Source: Purshia tridentata (taxonomy: Eukaryota; Streptophyta; Magnoliopsida; Rosales; Rosaceae). Taken from it: a stretch of DNA of 64,000 bases. Positions 9,941-24,718 of the stretch are shown piece by piece. The stretch is taken from NCBI GenBank assembly GCA_003254885.1, contig QANT01007925.1, forward strand, positions 1 through 64,000. The letters run 5' to 3'. Under the pieces are notes generated by a model. That model was not told where the DNA came from. It did no database searches and was given only the letters and a program-made list of their open reading frames with translations. Position numbers and translations under genes: made by a program. Each line of letters opens with the position of its first letter. Position 1 is the stretch's first letter.

Positions 9941-10535
9941 AGCTATATATAGACCTAGCTTTTTATATATCAATATCATCATCACCATGTTTTAATTTGC
10001 TCTTCCTATATGTTTCTAAGTTATGATTCTTAAAATAAAGGAACATTTCAAATTAAATGTTATATGTTTTACATTCGACTATACCAATATTATCACATCT
10101 CAATCTCTTATAGAAATTAAAATTTCTTGTATAGATGAGTTAACACAAATAATATTATTTTTGAAATAATTAATCTTAATTGGACCATTTTTATTAACTA
10201 TTAACTGCCTCTTTAACATAAGTCCAACTCGCATTATTCTCATCTTCTTTTCAAGCTAGGTAGAAGCAAGTCAATTTTGGCTAAAACTGACCTTGCAGGC
10301 TTGAAAAATAATTAAATGCATTCTGTTGAATTTTCAATGCACTTCTATCTGGTTTGGGGTCTTGCATGCAGAGTGCAGAAGCAACATGCAGTACTGCATG
10401 CTTAATTACTTGCACAACTCATGTCAAGCTAGCTAATTAAGTATACCATGCATATAATTAAGTGTACCTGAGCTCAATCGATTCCATGTGTCAACTCCTA
10501 TATATAATTAATATACTTTCCAGTCTGGGTTAATA
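9941..10535. other. Spacer between the two SPH genes, no gene seen
   Basis: AT-rich 3' flank of the first SPH gene with scattered AGCTAGCTAATTA-type short palindromes. No coding content. Confidence 0.5.
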
Positions 10536-10622
10536 CAAGCCTATTTAAAGCTAGCTAGAAAATTAGAAAACTGCAACCAAAAATTAAACTTGCAGCATCA
10601 ATAAGATACAAAGAAATCAACC
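10536..10622 (+). repeat. Relic copy of the second SPH gene's promoter and leader
   Basis: CTATTTAAAGCTAG, AAATTAGA, ATTAAACTTGCAGCA and AAGAAATCAA recur in the same order just before and across the start of the second SPH gene (11002-11095). In this upstream copy the ATG is lost and no SPH frame follows. Confidence 0.65.
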
Positions 10623-11002
10623 CAGAAATTAATAAGATAATTTGACCATATCGATTCAATATAGCAACAGTCGGCACTAAAAGAACATGTAATGCAACAA
10701 ACAACATCTAATATCCACGGAGAGATGATAATTGGATAAGGTAGCATTGATTAATTCAATATTATTTTGTTGGAACATAAGAGGGCCCAAAGTCCAAAAT
10801 AGACAGAAAACCTCAAGTAGTTACAAATTACAATTTCCAAGCTGTATACCCTGTAGACAATTAAGTACATAATCAAATTTAAAATGTTACCCAAAAAAGA
10901 AGAAGATTAAAATGTTACCGTTTTGTATACATCTTCGTTCACCCCATGCAATTCTGAGCTGTATAATTAATGAAAACCAGGCTTCTAGCCTTGATAAATG
11001 GC

Positions 11003-11010
11003 TATTTAAA
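11003..11010 (+). promoter_or_regulatory. TATA-like box of the second SPH gene
   Basis: TATTTAAA about 65 bp before the ATG; the same box is present in the decayed duplicate at 10542. Confidence 0.45.
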
Positions 11011-11074
11011 GCTAGAGAAATTAGAGATTAAACTTGCAGCAACTATTAGTCATTTACAGAGTCCATAGAGAATA

Positions 11075-11497
11075 ATGAAGCAAAAGAAATCAATTTGTAT
11101 GCTCTTACTTGTCTCACTTATCTGCCTGAACCAGCCACTAGTCAGCAATTCAATGCTCAACAAGATCCGGGTGCATATCGTCAATGGCTTTCAGAACCAG
11201 ACTATTCAAACTCACTGCAAATCCAAGGACGACGATCTGGGTCTTCAAGAGATCCCAGTGAATGAGGAATTTACGTGGCAATTTCACATTAACTTGTTTG
11301 GCACCACTCTTTACTTTTGCGATACGTGGTATAGTGGTGGACATCTCCATTTCGATGCATTTTATGTTGCAGATAGTTTGCTCAAGTATTGTGGGAATGC
11401 GGACTGCATGTGGAGAGCAAAAGAGGATGGGGTTTACTTGTTTGATTTTAAGCACAAAGAATATCTCTTCGTGTATAAATGGAATTATTGGAAATGA
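11075..11497 (+). CDS. S-protein homologue (SPH, plant self-incompatibility protein S1 family)
   Basis: Intronless frame of 140 residues, a usual family length. A signal peptide (MKQKKSICMLLLVSLICL) precedes the mature domain. Family landmarks match the neighbour at 9449: RVHIVNGF, HCKSKDDDLG, FTWQFHINLFGTTLYFC and a C-terminal CGNADCMWRAKEDGVYLF, with four conserved cysteines. The central HCKSKDDDLG block is identical between the two, but the C-terminal halves differ, so this is an old tandem duplication. Probably secreted; the partner is unknown. Confidence 0.88.
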   Translation: MKQKKSICMLLLVSLICLNQPLVSNSMLNKIRVHIVNGFQNQTIQTHCKSKDDDLGLQEIPVNEEFTWQFHINLFGTTLYFCDTWYSGGHLHFDAFYVADSLLKYCGNADCMWRAKEDGVYLFDFKHKEYLFVYKWNYWK

Positions 11498-12817
11498 AGT
11501 GTTGTTGATCTTGTAAATGTGGTGATCTCATCATGTCTCAAAGGCTGTTCACCCCAAAAATAATAATAAGCACTTAATTTCTCAATACATTTGGTTTTTG
11601 TTTTAATTTTTTCCTCCCCTTTTCTTCAACATCTTAATTAATTTGCAATTGTGGCTATGAGCATATACAATGTATGCTTCAAGATGCATATTGGAATATA
11701 TACCTCAAGATCCACTATTGAAACATACAATGTTTGCTTCAAATGTCTCAATGTCTACATTCGGATATGTCTTAAGAAACCCGAGATGCACTTAAAAAGT
11801 TAGAATGTCTCAAGATGCATCTTGGGATGGTAATATATAACTTATAAGTAATGAATTTCTTTAGAGATAAAAGGAGTTTAGTTAACTTTAAGCTTCAATG
11901 TATGTGAGTTGACATGACAAGATAAATAAACATATTAGATTAATATTCCTTCATTTAACACAAATAATTAAATGAGTCGTATTTAGATTGACAATTATTT
12001 GATATAAACTTGAAACTAAACGATACAAACACGAATAACAGGACCCGCTAATGGAAATTTACACCCCTTAATTATAGATTGATGTAGATTAAGATCGAAC
12101 AAGACAGCAAGTCCATCTAATGTGGGGATCTTAGTCCTAAGATCAATACATCTTGGGCTCATTGAAAACCCAAACTGAATTCACATAGATAGGCCTTGGT
12201 AAAAAACCAATCTTGATGTAGAACAATTAGCAGATCAATTCATAGAATAGCTTGATAGGCGCAAAACTGTCAGAATTAGACGAATAATATGTCGTTTTGA
12301 AGAAAACAATGAGAGAAACAAAACAAAATTTATTTTTTTTTGGCTAGTGAAGAAGTATTTCATTAAGTAGAGAGCAAACAATACAATTAAGAATAACATA
12401 ACCCACAACGAGAAATAGAAATAGACCAAAGACAAAATCCCCAAAAACAAAAGAAAGCAATAGAGAAGAGAAATTTTATGTTTTGGTTTCCTTTTTTATT
12501 TTTATTTACTGACTTAACCTTTAACTATACAGGCTTAGTTGCTCTAATTTTTTTTCTTTAAAATTCTGATAAAATTTTCAGAAAATTCCGCCTGTAAACT
12601 GTAAAGCATTTTCAATTTTTTTGAGTGTTTTCGCTTCTAAAAGCCCAGTATAACATTGGCGGTGAAAGCCCATCTAAAAGCCCAGGATAAAGCAGCCCAT
12701 TCTGTATACTGTATATAGCTGCATCGCATTGCTTGGTGACTTGATTGTAAAGACAACTCCCCATTCCCAAAATCTTCACTATCTCATTCTCTCTCTCCCA
12801 GAAACTAGAACCAAAAC
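11498..12817. other. Intergenic between SPH and RPT2, no gene seen
   Basis: AT-rich. Around 11670-11830 there are loose internal repeats (CAATGTATGCTTCAAGATGC, CAATGTTTGCTTCAAATG, TGTCTCAAGATGCATCTTGG). The last 100 bp before 12818 are the pyrimidine-rich RPT2 leader. Confidence 0.5.
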
Positions 12818-15681
<2,864 letters not shown>

Positions 15682-16537
15682 AAAAGGTCACCCCACATGT
15701 ACTTTGAGGATACATCCGTTATGTTTGTGTTCTGCATTAGAACTTAATTCTGTTTCAAAGTTGTTTGTGTTTGGAATTCAATATTAAAATATGATTGGCA
15801 TACTGCTTGTCATACTTCAAAGTTTTTTTAATTAATCAACGACTCTGCCCATGAGATTTGCACGGCAAATGGGGTGCGAGCAGCTAATTCAAAACCACAG
15901 AGAGTGGAGAACCAATTTTCTTACTGATTGAAAAGAATGGAGAAAAGAAAAAATTGAATGAAGCAGCTTGACATTTTATTTTATTTAATGATTACCCTAA
16001 ATTAATGAATTTTGGGAAGAAAATCTGTTAACTAAGCAGAACTTATCAAAATAGGCCATAAAAAAAACAGAACGTATCAAAATCCAATTTTTGATAAGAA
16101 CTAAAGTCTGTGACCCTGTGATAACTATAAGAGAAAAAATTTCCTACCAAATATTGGAACGAATTGAACCTTGAATCTTTGATATTATCATATTACTTTC
16201 TAATCCACAACATAACTGGCACTCATGCTCTGCACTCGGCAGTAGTTACAGGCTTACAGCGAGAGAAGAAAAAGAGGAAAAACTTTAATTTGAAGTTTTA
16301 AGGGATGTCAATCATCATCTCATTATTAATTTCATTTTATGATATTCTCTTTATTATTTTTTTTTTCGTAAACGAGTTAATCTGAGTGGAATAAGCGCTC
16401 GCTGTAAAGCAGTGCGTCGGCTTTTATCGCGTTAGCTTCTGTTTGTTTCCCCGGAAAAGTATTTCCTCAAAAACTTTCCGTGACTTCCGTCCCATTCCTT
16501 GCGAGCTTACAGAAGCGGACCGACCGTCCAATCACCA
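15682..16537. other. Spacer between RPT2 and ZNHIT3 (same direction)
   Basis: RPT2 3' UTR followed by AT-rich DNA and the ZNHIT3 promoter/leader. No gene recognised. A short frame at 16443 overlaps the ZNHIT3 leader and first exon in the wrong frame. Confidence 0.5.
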
Positions 16538-18887
16538 ATGGGTCCTCGACTGTGTCAAGTCTGCTGCGATGCACAATCCAAGTACAAGTGTCCCTCATGC
16601 CTTGCACCTTAGTAAGCAGCTAATCCCAATACCTCAATATTCCTCACGTTTGATTCTGAAAACCATTTTGGTTCTTACTGCTTCTGATTCTTAAAGAATA
16701 AAATTTTTTGCTTGCAGTTGTTCTGTGGTCTGTTTCAAGAAACACAAAGGTAGGACACTTCGACTTTGCATTCTTGTTATTACTACTATCTCGTAATTTC
16801 AGAAACTATTCAATTATTTTATTTTTGGTGTTGATATGAGAACGAATTTGAGCTTATATATGAATGTTGCAGAAAACCCATGTTCTCTGCCTGTATCTTC
16901 TGTGGAAAAACCAAGTAAGAATTCTGTCACTCTCCATTTCACTATAACATTCGCTTAATTAAACTGCCAAAACGTGCTTGTACCTTTTGATATGCAAATA
17001 TATAGTGTTTTTTTATGCGTATCAGAGAAAGTCATATATGGGATTCGTTTTATTCGAGTAAGGTCTATCTGCCACTCTCTGTTCCTTGTATATCAAAAAA
17101 AGGACATGTCCTGCCTTATTTTTTTTTTTAAATTTGCAGAGTTTTCTAAACACTGAAAGGATTTTGTTTTTCATTGAAATGTTATAATGATAGAGACAGG
17201 GAACGATTCTGTGTTTATATTTGAGCTATTGTGTAATGTTAGGTGTATCTTGATTTCAGGCCATGATCCTACCTTAATAAACGCACACAGCTTCTTAAAA
17301 TGTAACTTTCAATATGTTTTTGAATCGTTATCTTTTCTTCCTGTTGCATTGCTTTTTAAGATATTTGTATGAGAGATTTGTCCTTGGATGATTTTGACAA
17401 TTTTATTCTTGTTTATTTCTTATTCTTCAGCTGCAGGTCCAGAATCACAGGTTGAAAGGCCATTAGCTGTTGAGGAATCGAGTGAAGTTCTGCAAAGGTT
17501 GCAACTAGAGGCTATAGGTATGGATTTATAATTATCTTGAGAATAATTTTAGAGTTTTTGATGCACCTAAACAAATGGGCAACTGGGGCGTGCTGGAACT
17601 TGCAACTCATCAGCATGTAATTAGTGGAGGGGAAACAAATTGGAAGTGGGATGGCCTTGAGAATAATAAACAATGAAAGAGGATATTATCTCTCTACCTT
17701 TTGAAGAATTTGACCCTTTTATGGTGCATAGTAAGACTTAGGTGCCAAAATCTTTGGAAGTATAAATGGTGGACATGCCAAATTTAATTTAAATGAATTT
17801 TCTTAACAACTTAGAAAGGAAAATCAGCTTATGATTTTAAGGTGAACCAGGAGAATGAAAGAGGCTGTTTTAAAACCAAATCTTGAATAGTGTTATTTTA
17901 CAGATGAAAACCAACAAGAGGATAAAAAACTTTTAGGATGGTTTCTGCAATTCAAGGCCAAACACTAGAGAAGCCACAGTTTTATGGTGTTGCTTATTCC
18001 AAACCTTGTCATGGTGTTATGGTTTTTGGTAAAAATTTTCTTGTTTCTTTCCATCTTTGGGCCATCACCTTTCCCTGAAACTCTCTAAAAGTCGCCCTTT
18101 TATTCAGCATTTGAGGTATTCCTAAATGTTGTTTACTTATAGTAATTTATGATGGTTCCAGTTATGTCTAACTGCTAGTATTTTAGTGAATCTATCTGTT
18201 TGGTAGTTTACTTTAGTGAACAATTTGTTATGAGTGTCATGGACTGATGGACATGACTTTAGATTTTTGTAATTTAATTACTACGTGTTTGATGGCCGCT
18301 TAAGATCTATGGTTGAAGGGTTCATTACTTCTGCATAAAGAAATTGTTGAAATAGGCAACTAAAAAGAATTTACAGTTTTGATTTCACGACCGATGAAAT
18401 TGCTCCCTCTAATTATCAAATCTTCAATTTTATTTTTTTTCTCTTGCAGCTTCTTCCAGTGAAATATGCAATGCTTTGAAAGATGAAAAACTTCAGAAAC
18501 TTGTTCTGAGTATAGATTGTTCACCAGATGCAGAGAAGGTGAGTAGTGACATTTAATTCAATCGAGGCCAAAGTATTTTCTTTATCAAATGGTATTCATT
18601 AAGACATGATACTCATTGCTAAATCAAATTGTGCCCGACTTAATGGGAGAGCAATGTTTGCTAATCATGTTGTATTCTACTTTTAGGAACTTGATAAAGC
18701 TATGGGTGTGGAGGAGTTTCGGGTATTTACTGACAAGGTGATTCCCTCTGTTGGTACTAATGAATACTCTCCTATTCTTAAACATTTATTTATTGTATTG
18801 GTTTACTGACAATTCACTTGAATTTTCCTGAGCTTTAAATACTGTTTGGATTTCTATCTTCAGATCCTATCAACCCTCGGCCCATAA
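16538..18887 (+). CDS. ZNHIT3: HIT-type zinc finger protein (ZNHIT3-like)
   Basis: Assembled from seven short exons: 16538-16611, 16718-16749, 16873-16914, 17431-17517, 18450-18538, 18687-18737, 18864-18887, giving 132 residues; every junction has GT/AG and matching phase. The zf-HIT module is at the N-terminus, split by intron 1: CQVCCDAQSKYKCPSC, then YCSVVCFKKHK and a further Cys two residues on, i.e. the CxxC..CxxC..C..C..H..C pattern. The C-terminal part (EEFRVFTDKILSTLGP) matches the end of ZNHIT3 proteins, known in yeast and animals for box C/D snoRNP assembly with NUFIP; the plant role is inferred. The exons are so short that no long open frame marks this gene. Introns 3 and 4 have been copied, without exon 4, to 1484-2130. 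Confidence 0.88.
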
Positions 18888-20177
18888 GTACAGACAGTTT
18901 TAGCTAGACAAAGCCAAGTTTTTGCGGGGAATTGAAATCTGATTTTAAAGCTCTCCAACATCTACATCTTTGACTATACCAAATCTTGGTGCAATCATCT
19001 AAGAATATTGTGCTACCATCTTGGTCTTGGTCTTCTACTTTTATATCTTTTTTTTGCCCGAGAATTAGGTAACTGGGTTTGAACGATGGCAAGTTTTATG
19101 TGCAATAGCTTGATGTAAGTTGAAGAAAAACACGTCTATATAAAGATCTTATAGTTAGAATATCAATGTTCTGAGTTTCTCAACTTCCCCATTATCATTC
19201 CATCCGTTGCTTTCTACAGGCGTTGAGGCTATGAAATTGTTGGTGAACAATACTGTTGTTTGCTAAAACTCTAAAGAATAAAATAAGCAGGATAGACTTC
19301 TAAAAGTACTTTGTTTTGTGTATGTAATTTTCTGTGTTCGTCTTTTACTCTTCTCATGGCTAACCCAACTAGTGTGACTTTTCCATGTGTTGTCTTTATC
19401 TCTTCTCTCCCATCGAATCCAAGTACCCAACCAAAGGCTAGCATCATAACTTGTTTCGCTTTTGAGAAGAGTCTACTCCATATTAGTAGTAACTCTAAAA
19501 TTTAATGAGATCAAGAAAATCGGAGTTTAGGGTTTTCTTCGCCAGAAAAAATGCATTTTTAGTCAAAGATATTTGATATCCTTTATCTTTGGTGGAACGT
19601 GTAGAATTGTAGATACTGATGCCTTAGCAAATACTGAGCAGAAAGTTGATGAGAGTAGATTCCTTATCTGTTAATTGGTTCTTATTTGGTACCAGGTAAA
19701 GATCTTAGTTATTGAATCATGATTTCTCTCTCTATTCATGGTTCGATGGTAAAGATCATACTTGGTACCAACTAGGTAGCAAAAAACTGGTAAGGAATAT
19801 GCTCTCTCAAAGTTGACAAAGATGGACTGGTCCATTTTCATGTGACTAATCGTTTATTGTTTGGTTGGTTGGTTGTCCTTGAGTGTTATTAAGAGTTGTC
19901 ACTTTCTTCAACGACAGAAAAGAAGGGACCAAACCCAAAATAGACAACTTGAGGAAAAGAAAAATTCCCCTTCGTGAGTAATTAAGAAAGGTCCCCCGAA
20001 AAGAGAGACAAAATTAAACTACTAAAATGGTACATATATTGCTATGGGGTTGTAATAATTACAGGTTAGCTTTGTTATAGCATTAGCCAGACGAGGGAAA
20101 AAAAAGAAGCTACTCTCAGAGCTTAAACTACAAAACTTAGCAGGCAAGAGCCTTCTGTAATCCATCTACTCAGAACT
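18888..20177. other. Convergent 3' region between ZNHIT3 (+) and PIF1 (-)
   Basis: Holds both 3' UTRs and AT-rich spacer. No additional gene is supported; the frame at 19311 has no recognisable content. Confidence 0.5.
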
Positions 20178-23100
20178 TCAACCTGCAATGCACAAAATTT
20201 CCATCAATAGTTCATCCAGTTTCCTCCCATCTCTAAACGACCCTCGATAATTAAGAACGACGTAAAAACAACAGTACACTACCATTCTCAGGCAGTTGAC
20301 AGTTTGACACTAACTGTATAGAATGCATGTAACTTGTGAATCCTTGGCCAGCCATGAATTCTTGTTAATGACGGATCATGCCATGTGAGTAAATCATCTA
20401 GTAAATTTAGTGCAGAAAATATTTAAGAGATGGCTTCTGGTAAGATTGTGAGGATTCACTGGGATCAAGGAGAATTTCCATCTGAAGCACTGTTATCAAC
20501 TAAGGCACTCATCCTGAATACTTATCTAGCCTTCTTGACTAAAATAAGTACCCCATACATTTTATGTTGTCCTCCCTATTATGACCAAATTAATCTTGTA
20601 ATTATATTCAAAAATATAAAGGCACCTACCTGTTTGATGCTTTTCAAGATTTTCAGGTCCCCTACTGGAACTTGGCTGAGCCATTGCTGGGTTCTGTAAA
20701 AGAAATGGACCCATAAAAACAGGAAATTTTATTATGCAAAGACAAATTTGCAAATAAAATTTTTAGCTTAGAAGCAACCATACCTGCTGTTGTAGTGGCA
20801 ACTGCATCTGCTGGGGATTGAAATACTGCTGATAAGGATCTGCAAAATTTGGCATTCGTGATTGGTTCGGATTTTGTGCCCCAAGTGAGTTTAACATATG
20901 ATCTGACTGATTTGCTGCTTGAACTCTGGTAGGATCATTTGTAGGAATAGGCTGCATATGAAATGCTTGCATAGGGAACCTAGGTCCCAAATGTGCAGCC
21001 CCTGTTGGCATGGGTGAACCAGCTAACACATTCGGAAATGGCATCATAGGCCGATTCATCCCCATTTCCATTCCCATGCCCATTCCCATCCCAATTCCCA
21101 TCCCCATTGGCATATACTGCTGAACGCCAGGAAACATCATAGGAACCATGCCGCATCCCATGGACATCATCTGCAGAAATTGGTTACAATCTAATTTTGT
21201 CATAAATAATGCATGAGCTCACATCATTAAAATGGCTCTAAGATCTTTTTCCTTCTTACTATTTATTTATCGGATAAAAGATTGATGCTCCATTAATTTG
21301 TCACTGTTTTAACCATTCTTCTTTTCTTATTGACGGGGCATTTTAATTCGATACATGGTATTCAAAAACAAGACAATGACAACATACCTGTACTTGCAAC
21401 TGAAGTGATTTCAAGTACTCAATTGCTTCATCTAGCATTGACGCTTTGTCTGACTGATCCGTGGAAAGGGAAAAAGAAGAAAATATTGTTAGAAGGCGAT
21501 ACATATTTAACATCTAAACAAGAAAGCAATTCGAATATAAAAAAATTCAAAAAAAGATTATACATGTAAGCCAACCTTGTTGCACCGAGGTATTAGTTCT
21601 TGCAAAGCCTTCATCTTTTCGTTTATCCTGTCCCGACGTCTCTGCACAGGTATTCAACGTTTTACTTTTTTGAAGAAACATTACCCACACATAAAAAAAC
21701 AGAAAGTGAAAACAAGGTTTTATCAACACATTTATAATTCATATAAAAACACATACCCTCTCGGATAGATTATGGACCTCGGCAGCACGAGATCTCTTGG
21801 TAGATGCTCGGACTTGTTTCTTTGCATTGCCAGATTCAAACTCAACATCCTTTTTGAATATAAGGGGGGAAAAGAGCTATTATTTCTAGTATCCACAATA
21901 AATGAACAAAAAGAGCTACATTAACAAAGCTAGTGAAATAAATTTCAAGCACAGGAACTATTATCTTCTTCATGAAGCGTAATGCTGAAAGGTAGAGACA
22001 TGAATTGCCTGAGTCGCCTGACCAATCCCACTAACTGTTATCAAAAATTCGGTCAAGCCTGCATACTCCCTCATGGATGTGCTACATTGGGGTTACTACC
22101 ATCTTAAGCACATGCCATAAAAGCTTAAATGAGATATGGCGAGAAAAAATTGTAAGCATAACTCCCCCAATTTAAGGTACTGAGTAATTAAGGTTTGTCT
22201 GGTTGCCCCAAGGACTTTCAAGGGCTCCATCTGAAATATACATGGAATTGCATTTAGCCACACCTAAATCATCTCTAGACCAGACCCACTGGGATAACCA
22301 GGAAAGAATCCAAAAGTCTATAAAACCATCTCTACATTTTTGTATTGGTTTAATCCAAAACATCAATCTAACCAAACCAATTAACTAGCTGTCACAAGTA
22401 CTATTCTTCACAATCATACAGCAGAGGATCCAGTAATCTCCTTTCCTCTAATTCCAATTTGGCTACTCTACTATTTCACATTACCATGAATTTGATTTTA
22501 TTTTTTATTTTTATTTTTTTTGCCAAATACCATGAATTTGATTTCAATCCTGAAGAAAATCCCATTTCCAAAATCTACTATCACAAAAAACTGAAGTATC
22601 GTTTATTGTTTGATACCAACCCTCTCATGCTTCCATCCACCAAAACACAAAACAAAAAAGCGCACTACCTTACAGTTTTGCAGACAGAGGGGATAGTCCA
22701 TGAAACCCGCAGTGTAATCCCACAATTACTTTAAATTATTTTGGACGCTATCTACCACTAGAATTCACTGCCACCTACATCATCGACCAATCATCCTTCA
22801 TTCATTGAATTTCCCTCAGAAAATTTTTATCTTCCTACATTACACGTGCGAAGCTCATATATATAACTTAATAAGTCACTAACTGCCACGTGTACGGCCT
22901 ACAACTGAAGTGACGGGACTAGAAACACTAACATTTAGGCTCAACCGTATATGGAGGCTTATATAGCCTAGGGAGGAGGGGCGGGGTGGGTACTGGGTGC
23001 GCAGTGCTCACGCTTACCGACGTCACCCCCCCACCTGCGCACGTTAGCCGAGACCGTGCAACAAACAACACCTTGGGAAAGAGAGAACAAAACAAAAAAA

Positions 23101-24170
23101 CAAAAGGATTTTCGAAAACTTAAAATCAATTTTATAAAAAATAAAAGTCACTATTACTAATTAATAATAATACTAATAATAATAACCGTTTTGCTGACTC
23201 ACTCACCTCGCTGCGACACTCGGCGTCGTCGGCTTCTCTCCCCTTGCGCTTCCGATCCTCCTCCGCCGGCGGCTTCTGAACCGATGTCGGCTCCCCGCTT
23301 GCGCTGGCACTCGCGGTCGAGCCTCCCGGAGACGACGACAGAGACTTCTCGGACGTCATCACCTCCTTCCCAGCTGTCGCTTGAGTAGCAGCAGTAAACG
23401 ACGACGTGGCAGGCCCCGCTCCGCCACCGCTCGACGGGTTTGGTCTGGAATCCAAAAGCCGAAAGCTTGGGCCCACACATGGCGTGTCGCTGGAGTCCAC
23501 CACCGTAGTCGACTCCCTCACCACTTTCTTGGAGCTGGACGCCGCCGCCGGCTCGAGCCTGGACTTGTTGGTCGTCCTGGAGAAGTGGAGGAAGTTCTGG
23601 AGCTCCGTGGGCTTCTTCGTCGGCGGCGGGTGAATCGGCGGCTTTGAAGCCGGAGACGCAATCGGCTGCTGCGGTGGCCTGAGATCGGAGGTGGTGGTGG
23701 CAGTGTTGGTGTTGGTGGGAATGGTGGTGGAGTCGGAGTAGAGGAGGTCGGCGCAGAAGGAGTCGTCGGCGATTTGATATTGAAGCCAGGAGGTCATTTC
23801 TTCTTCCTGCATAAACAGCTGGTGGTTGTTCTGAGCGGCGGGTACGGGTCGGGTAGTGATGTCCCTATCGGGCGCGGGGAGAACGGCGTCGTATTTGGAT
23901 GATGATGATGATTTCTTGAGCGTAGACGGGGAAGACCTCTGGTTTTGGCTCTGCATCACCACCTGACCGTTCTGCCACAGCAGCTCCATGACCTCGTCCT
24001 CTGGTCTGCAGAAGTCATAGCTGATTTTCATTAAGTGGATCAACTAAAAAACAGAAAAAGACTTTAACAACTTACGGAGCTGATTTTCTGGGTCGGTTGA
24101 GAGCAGAAGATGATGCGGGGATTGTATAATCGTCCTCCATTTCGAATTCGGGGACACAGTGGGGATTCAT
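20178..24170 (-). CDS. PIF1: Phytochrome-interacting bHLH transcription factor (PIF1/PIL5 type)
   Basis: Nuclear bHLH factor that binds G-boxes, represses seed germination and greening in the dark, and is degraded after binding active phytochrome. Exons: 24170-24076, 24005-23207, 21849-21757, 21641-21576, 21453-21388, 21170-20784, 20693-20630, 20182-20178; phases join to 524 residues. The APB motif for phyB is ELLWQNGQ (39-46). A conserved acidic block [15 protein letters not shown] lies near residue 90. The bHLH region (about 317-370) reads [20 protein letters not shown], then [20 protein letters not shown], with the His-Glu-Arg residues that read CACGTG. A Met/Gly-rich stretch ([10 protein letters not shown]) follows, and the end PSSSR..HQTG matches PIF1 rather than PIF3/4/5. 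The last coding exon adds only two bases plus the stop. The neighbour CLASP also supports the PIF1 assignment. Confidence 0.93.
22843..23025 (-). promoter_or_regulatory. Promoter-like GC island with TATA and G-boxes inside PIF1 intron 2
   Basis: In the longest PIF1 intron, on the gene's own strand, there is TGACGTCG (23025-23018), then a GC-rich stretch, a textbook CTATATAAG (22966-22958), and downstream CACGTG at 22892-22887 in the context TACACGTGGCAG (ABRE/G-box type) and at 22848-22843. The GC content stands out from the AT-rich surroundings. This could be an internal promoter for a transcript lacking exons 1-2, or an intronic enhancer bound by PIFs. It is an inference from motifs only. 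Confidence 0.4.
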
Positions 24171-24613
24171 TTTTTCTTCAGTTTGACCACTCGTCTATAG
24201 ATCGACAAAACCCAAAATCGATCATTAATTCGAACAAAAATGAGAAATTAAAAAGAAGCAATCGAATATATATAATATATACGTACGGATTCAAATGATT
24301 GAATAAGTTGGGAGAATCTCCATGAGGTCTGAGCTAAGTAGCAGGACAGCGTAATTATTGGGGGTTTGGATTGAAAGACTAAGAAGTGAGTGTATATATA
24401 TGAGTAAGTGTGGAAAGTAAAAAGGTGGGTGTGGATGGGAAAATGGACAAGTTTCTTAGAGTAGTTGGGCCGGCGGGTCCGTCCGTCCGTCCGTCTCTGT
24501 GAAGTGTACTGCGTGTGTGTCTGTGTTGGGTGTTCCTCTGGATTGCCTTTTGTGTTAATGCGTCTCTCTGCAGCAGCTGCCAGTACTTCCAATTTTTGCA
24601 AAGATGATAAGGT
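24171..24613. other. PIF1 5' leader and proximal promoter
   Basis: Immediately upstream of the PIF1 ATG on the minus strand. AT-rich; no upstream exon can be fixed. Confidence 0.45.
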
Positions 24614-24718
24614 CTTCCTCTCTCTCTCTCTCTCTCTCTCTTTTTCTCTCTCTCTTTTTCTCTCTCTCTCGCTCGCCCTCTCCCTCTCCCTCTCCCTCTC
24701 CCTCTCTCTCTCTCTCTC
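24614..24718. repeat. CT/GA microsatellite upstream of PIF1
   Basis: About 105 bp of nearly pure CT on the + strand (GA on the PIF1 strand), with TTTTT and CCCT interruptions, some 450-550 bp before the PIF1 ATG. Frames across it (Ser/Leu or Arg/Glu runs) are artefacts. Confidence 0.9.

Noticed and set aside
9608-9988. 126-codon frame antisense to the first SPH gene
   Set aside because: Shadow of the SPH coding sequence; no signal peptide or family features.
16443-16694. 83-codon frame over the ZNHIT3 start
   Set aside because: It reads the zinc-finger exon in the wrong frame; the correct frame gives the CxxC pattern and splices properly.
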